From the NCBI GenBank assembly GCA_947175335.1, contig CAMWMF010000007.1, forward strand, positions 23,853-87,852: 64,000 nucleotides of DNA, given 5' to 3'. A program made the translations under genes and the position numbers. Shown here piece after piece: positions 60,572 to 64,000 of the stretch. Each line of letters opens with the position of its first letter. Position 1 is the stretch's first letter. The notes beneath the pieces are model-generated. The model saw nothing but the letters and a program-made list of their open reading frames with translations. It was not told the origin of the DNA and ran no database searches. The stretch is from an uncultured Clostridia bacterium. Its GTDB lineage: Bacteria > Bacillota > Clostridia > Christensenellales > Pumilibacteraceae.

Positions 60572-61042
60572 ATGGATGGTAAACAAAAAATTCCACAAGT
60601 TCCCTGTGACGAAGTGGACAACAGTGTTATATCCGCGTTCAGGCGGGAAAGCTCTGTAATTCTCGGCTTTGGAAGTCCGCTGTATTCGTTGTACGGTACT
60701 GTCAGGCAAGAGGCTGTAAAAACGTATATAATTAAGGTGCTGTTGTTTGTCGGCACTCCGCCGACGGGCAACGGGCTTGCCGTATTGGCGAGGCTTATCG
60801 AAATACTTTCGTTGCGTCCCGATCTTTCGTTGGATTACGTAATCGAGGACTTTGCCAAAATGCATGCTACAAATGTCGACAGCGTTATGCGCATTATAGA
60901 AAAGTATTTTAACATCTACAATAACTATTTTTGCGAAAGAGTTATGGCGCTTACCAATTCGCACCCTATGACGGCAAAAGACGTACTTTGCGATTTAAGT
61001 GTGTTTGTACGAGCAAAATATTTGTGTGATGCGGGGGTATAA
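60572..61042 (+). CDS. Spo0A C-terminal-domain-like protein, receiverless (copy A)
   Basis: A 156-residue protein. The segment [21 protein letters not shown] aligns with the Spo0A effector-domain start [42 protein letters not shown] aligns with the recognition-helix region [37 protein letters not shown] aligns with PTNSEFIAMVADKLR. The Spo0A receiver domain is absent, replaced by about 50 residues of unrecognised sequence. It may bind DNA or sequester Spo0A. The start is ATG 60572 (the track uses TTG 60560), with no clear Shine-Dalgarno. Assignment is by eye, at low identity. Confidence 0.5.
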   Translation: [156 protein letters not shown]

Positions 61043-61569
61043 TGCACGATATATCGGACAACGTCTACTTAATAAACAGGGTAAATCCGCTTGCAAGTTA
61101 CACTTTGGACAGGTATTTGCACAACGAAATTGCCATAGAACGCGCCATGACGTTAAACGACGTCAAGCTGGGCGTTTACAACATTTTGCTTTCGCATGGA
61201 TTTCATTTACAGCTGAACGGTTGCGAGTTCTTGGCGTCGTTAGCTTCGCGATACATAGTTAAAAGTGATTATAACGAGCAAAAGGCGATTTCGGATATAG
61301 CTGTATCGATGGGAATAAACGACGACTTTGTTATCGGTTGTATAAACGGAAGCATTGTACGCAACAAGGAATTCATTCCGATTGCAAGCAAAACATTGGG
61401 CGTAGCAATAGATCCCGGCAAAACGAGCATAACGGACGTAGTTACAATAGTAGGAGCGGTATTCAAGGTTTACTTCAATTATACGGTCGACACCGAACAT
61501 TTCGAGGAGGATGACCGACCGGCTATCAATTTCAGTAGGGCAATATTGGATCATGGAAAAAAACGATAA
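61042..61569 (+). CDS. Spo0A C-terminal-domain-like protein, receiverless (copy B)
   Basis: A 175-residue protein whose middle resembles copy A and the Spo0A effector domain. VYNILLSHGFHLQLNGCEFLASL matches the first helix-turn, AISDIAVSMGINDDFVIGCI matches the helix-turn-helix, and GVAIDPGKTSITDVVTIVGAVF matches the Spo0A tail G-x-x-V...PTNSEFIAMVAD. It too has no receiver domain. The ATG overlaps the copy A stop by one base, so the pair is translationally coupled, and its 3' end overlaps the response regulator gene. The two copies are clearly diverged from each other. Function unknown. Confidence 0.48.
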   Translation: MHDISDNVYLINRVNPLASYTLDRYLHNEIAIERAMTLNDVKLGVYNILLSHGFHLQLNGCEFLASLASRYIVKSDYNEQKAISDIAVSMGINDDFVIGCINGSIVRNKEFIPIASKTLGVAIDPGKTSITDVVTIVGAVFKVYFNYTVDTEHFEEDDRPAINFSRAILDHGKKR

Positions 61570-62242
61570 AATAATCAAAATACTTATAGTGGACGACGAT
61601 AAAAACATTTGTCAGTTGTTAGCGTTATATTTGGAACGCGACGGGTTTTCCGTGGAGTTTTGTCATGATGGCAACACAGCGCTAACCAAGCTTTCGTCAA
61701 ATGCGTATGACGGAGTGGTTTTAGACGTTATGATGCCCGGGCTCGACGGCTTTGAAGTACTTTCGGAACTTCGCAAATTCAGTGAGGTGCCTGTAATCAT
61801 GTTGTCGGCGCGCGGTGAATCTACAGATAGAATTTCCGGTCTTGACCGCGGTGCCGACGATTATATAACAAAACCGTTCGAGCCGCAAGAGCTTATTGCG
61901 CGTATTCGCGCAGTGTTGCGTAGATCAAAACCCGCCAAAGAAATTAAGAACGTAACGTTATTCAATCTTAACGTAAATCTAACCGAATTTACCGTGACGT
62001 TGAACGGTGAAAAGGTGGATATGCCGCCTAAGGAAATAGAATTATTGTACATGTTGGCAAAAACGCCTATGCATGTTTTTACCCGTGACGAATTGCTGAA
62101 TGCAATCTGGGGGCAAGGCTATTCGGGCGACTCGCGCACCGTTGATGTTCATATCAAACGCGTGCGCGAAAAACTGGGTGACAATCCGCACTGGCAGCTT
62201 ACTACCGTGTGGGGAGTCGGATACAAAATAGAAGTTAAATAG
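61553..62242 (+). CDS. OmpR/PhoB-family response regulator
   Basis: A 229-residue regulator. The receiver domain has LIVDDDKNI (acidic pocket), VVLDVMMPGLDG (phosphorylated Asp about 55), IMLSARGES and DDYITKPFEPQEL. The winged-helix output domain contains LNGEKVDMPPKEIELLYMLA and GYSGDSRTVDVHIKRVREKLG. ATG 61553 is preferred. The track's 61511 lies directly against its GAGGAGG with no spacing. It overlaps copy B by 17 bases and pairs with the kinase that follows. Confidence 0.93.
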   Translation: MEKNDKIIKILIVDDDKNICQLLALYLERDGFSVEFCHDGNTALTKLSSNAYDGVVLDVMMPGLDGFEVLSELRKFSEVPVIMLSARGESTDRISGLDRGADDYITKPFEPQELIARIRAVLRRSKPAKEIKNVTLFNLNVNLTEFTVTLNGEKVDMPPKEIELLYMLAKTPMHVFTRDELLNAIWGQGYSGDSRTVDVHIKRVREKLGDNPHWQLTTVWGVGYKIEVK

Positions 62243-62249
62243 GTGCGAT

Positions 62250-63350
62250 GTGGCTGACGGAAAATCGACCTTAAAAAGATTTTTCAAATCTCATATTTTC
62301 CGGATTACCGTAGCGTTTATCGTTATTTTCAGTACGGTATTTTTCCCTATGTACTTTGCGTATCCGCAAGCAGATAGCGAAAAGCGCAATATTATAATCG
62401 TGCTTACTGTGTTTGCATGTATATTGGAAGCAATCGCGTATTTGCTCATAACACATTATTTTGTTTATGCACAAATAGGTAAGGCAGCCAAGCAGTTAAA
62501 AAACATGACGCACGACGGCAATTTGACTAAGACCGATTTTGCCACTATTGACAACAGCGCCGACGACTTGCAGTCTGCGGTAAACGCTACCGCCGACGAG
62601 TATGCTCGGCTTGCGCAGGTGCGAAAGACATTTGTCGCCAATGCCTCGCATGAGCTGCGTTCGCCATTGACGTCCGTGCAAGGATTTTTGCAGGCCGTGT
62701 TGGACGGAACGGCAAGCGAGGAGGACAAGGATAAGTACTTAAAAATAGCGCTTAGCGAAACAAAAAGGTTAAACGCGCTTATCACGTCGATGCTCGATCT
62801 TTCGCGGCTCGATTCCGGTAAAAACCCGCTGGTGCGCACTAAATTCGACATTAACGATATTATCAACGAGGTGGCGGCTAAGTTCGAGCCTGCACTGATT
62901 AAAAAAGCACTTCAAGCCAATGTGGAATTTTCGCGTGACACTTGTTATGTTTTTGCCGACAAGGACAAAATCATACAGGTGCTGACCAATCTTTTAGATA
63001 ACGCCATCAAGTATTCGCCGGCGTATTCCAGAATTATCCTTACCACCAGTATTCACGAAAATAAGGTGTACGTAACAGTGCGCGACTTCGGATACGGAAT
63101 AAGCAAAAAGGATCAAATGTTAATTTGGGATACGTTCTATATGACCGATAAATCGCGTTCGCCGGTCAAAGCAAAGGGCTCGGGATTGGGTCTGTCGATT
63201 GTGAAAAAGATAATAGACGAGCACGGGGAAGTCGTTTGGGTGGAAAGCAGCCGCGGTGCCGGCGCGACGTTTATTTTTACGCTTACGCTGTTCGACGCAG
63301 CCAAACACAATACAGAAGTAGGAAAAATAATACAAGCGCCGGAGTCGTAG
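62250..63350 (+). CDS. Sensor histidine kinase
   Basis: A 366-residue membrane kinase with two N-terminal helices (about 17-36 and 48-70) and only about ten residues outside, so it probably senses a membrane or cytoplasmic signal. A HAMP-like linker leads to the DHp domain with NASHELRSPLTSVQGF (phospho-His about 136). The ATP domain has NLLDNAIKYSP (N box), VRDFGYGIS (G1) and KGSGLGLSIVKKI (G2). The start is GTG 62250, seven bases after the regulator stop, with AGGTG upstream. Confidence 0.92.
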   Translation: MADGKSTLKRFFKSHIFRITVAFIVIFSTVFFPMYFAYPQADSEKRNIIIVLTVFACILEAIAYLLITHYFVYAQIGKAAKQLKNMTHDGNLTKTDFATIDNSADDLQSAVNATADEYARLAQVRKTFVANASHELRSPLTSVQGFLQAVLDGTASEEDKDKYLKIALSETKRLNALITSMLDLSRLDSGKNPLVRTKFDINDIINEVAAKFEPALIKKALQANVEFSRDTCYVFADKDKIIQVLTNLLDNAIKYSPAYSRIILTTSIHENKVYVTVRDFGYGISKKDQMLIWDTFYMTDKSRSPVKAKGSGLGLSIVKKIIDEHGEVVWVESSRGAGATFIFTLTLFDAAKHNTEVGKIIQAPES

Positions 63351-63365
63351 GCGCACGGAGAAAAA

Positions 63366-64000
63366 ATGGAATTGTATTTTGAACAAAATGTCACCAATAA
63401 GAATGTCGATGAGCGCATGAAGCGCACTAAGGCGATTATCGTGGCAAAAACTATTTGCATGATTATCGGCGTATTTGCAGTTGTAAGCAGTGCAATGCTC
63501 GGCGACTACTTTTTCTATTATTTTTGGGTATTCTTGATTATTTCGGCGCCGTTTTTTATGGCAAACTTTATTTTAGGAAGAATAAACAAGCGTTTCAACA
63601 CCGAATACGACTACGTTATAGACGACGAGTTTATACGCGTAACCGAAATATATTTCCGCGAACGGCGCAAACAAAAGTATACTGTACGACTTAGATTAAT
63701 CGAATCGGTAGGTGTATTCGATTCGGAAGGCTACAAAAAGGTCGAGCGTAGCGCTAATAAAAAAATTCTTGCGTTGGTAAATTACGATGATGAGGATTCG
63801 ATTTTGTATATTTGCTACAAAACTGACAAGGGCGTACGTAACATACTGTTTTTGGAGCCTAATAAAGCGTTTATGATAGCGCTGCGACGTGCTCTTTCAT
63901 CGTCCGCTTTGACCGTGTTCGACAAGAGCGTAAGCGATTTGGAAAAACGTCTTGCCCAAAAAGAACAGGAGGAAGCCTTAGTGGCCGTCAACGGTTATAA
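63366..64000 (+). CDS. Two-helix membrane protein, 3' end cut by window (DUF6106-like?)
   Basis: The frame opens at ATG 63366 with GGAG upstream and has no stop before base 64000, so the ORF track omits it. The start MELYFEQNVTNKNV is followed by two adjacent helices (about 28-65). Then come NTEYDYVIDDEFIRVTEIYFRERRKQKYTVRLR and a soluble beta-rich part. This layout, an N-terminal stub, a helical hairpin and an (E)YEY-type stretch with basic residues, recalls small clostridial membrane proteins grouped as DUF6106. I hold that loosely. It is probably in the same operon as the kinase. Confidence 0.7.
   Translation, partial: MELYFEQNVTNKNVDERMKRTKAIIVAKTICMIIGVFAVVSSAMLGDYFFYYFWVFLIISAPFFMANFILGRINKRFNTEYDYVIDDEFIRVTEIYFRERRKQKYTVRLRLIESVGVFDSEGYKKVERSANKKILALVNYDDEDSILYICYKTDKGVRNILFLEPNKAFMIALRRALSSSALTVFDKSVSDLEKRLAQKEQEEALVAVNGY

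Noticed and set aside
61511-61553. Response regulator starting at ATG 61511
   Set aside because: The GAGGAGG touches that ATG with no spacing, and the extra 14 residues are not receiver-like. ATG 61553 is preferred.

Overview
The window looks like chromosome of an uncultured, low-to-mid GC, Gram-positive-type bacterium of the class Clostridia. Support comes from gene order: recN-spoIVB, rpe-spoVM-rpmB-asp23-fakA-recG, infC-rpmI-rplT, lysA-M50-scpA-scpB-DUF2953-ytfJ-dacF-rluB, yajC-TIGR04086-scfA-scfB-secD-secF and miaB-mutS-mutL-miaA are all Firmicutes/Clostridia arrangements. Sporulation genes (spoIVB, a 24-codon spoVM missing from the ORF track, a GerW/YtfJ protein, a YtxC-like protein, a SpoIIM-like membrane protein and DacF-type carboxypeptidases) suggest an endospore former or a recent descendant of one. 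The species is not identifiable. No phage, transposase, CRISPR array or rRNA was seen.

Layout. 1-5.5 kb: recN (cut by the window edge), spoIVB, a SpoIIM-like gene, a D,D-carboxypeptidase, rpe and spoVM. 5.5-12.2 kb: rpmB on the minus strand, then asp23-type gene, fakA, recG, a ComEC without a nuclease domain, and a minus-strand lipoprotein. 12.3-14.4 kb: a structured leader with an intrinsic terminator, then infC (ATT start), rpmI, rplT and a TrmH-type methyltransferase. 14.4-21.4 kb: yebC, lysA, a site-2 protease, scpAB, ytfI, ytfJ, dacF and rluB. 21.4-31.5 kb: a sodium-pumping decarboxylase cluster (CoA carboxyltransferase, OadG, biotin carrier, OadB, OadA), then surE, a flavoprotein, cmk, plsC and an IspH-S1 fusion. 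31.6-37.2 kb: an orphan zinc-ribbon protein, an M19 dipeptidase, purB, a membrane protein and a repeat-bearing lipoprotein. 37.2-37.6 kb: tRNA-Val, tRNA-Cys and tRNA-Leu on the minus strand. 37.7-44.3 kb: ytxC-like gene, yajC, TIGR04086-type gene, the SCIFF peptide and its radical-SAM maturase, secD and secF. 44.3-58.7 kb: recJ, relA, an MBL hydrolase, hemZ, miaB, mutS, mutL, miaA and a PLP lyase. 58.7-64 kb: enolase, a HIT protein, two tandem Spo0A-C-like proteins, a response regulator, a histidine kinase and an open-ended membrane protein.

How it works together. Most of the window is core biology: DNA repair, translation, chromosome segregation, protein export, the stringent response and isoprenoid/lipid precursors. 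The decarboxylase cluster would turn decarboxylation energy into a sodium gradient. The SCIFF pair sits inside the Sec accessory block, as is usual in Clostridia.

The most interesting signals are: (1) two adjacent receiverless proteins resembling the Spo0A DNA-binding domain, overlapping a two-component system; (2) several genes where a consensus -35/-10 promoter is followed 6-7 nt later by the ATG with no Shine-Dalgarno, implying leaderless mRNAs; (3) an infC leader with a possible pseudoknot plus terminator; (4) a SCIFF peptide with seven cysteines rather than six. All calls come from reading the sequence. No database search was run.
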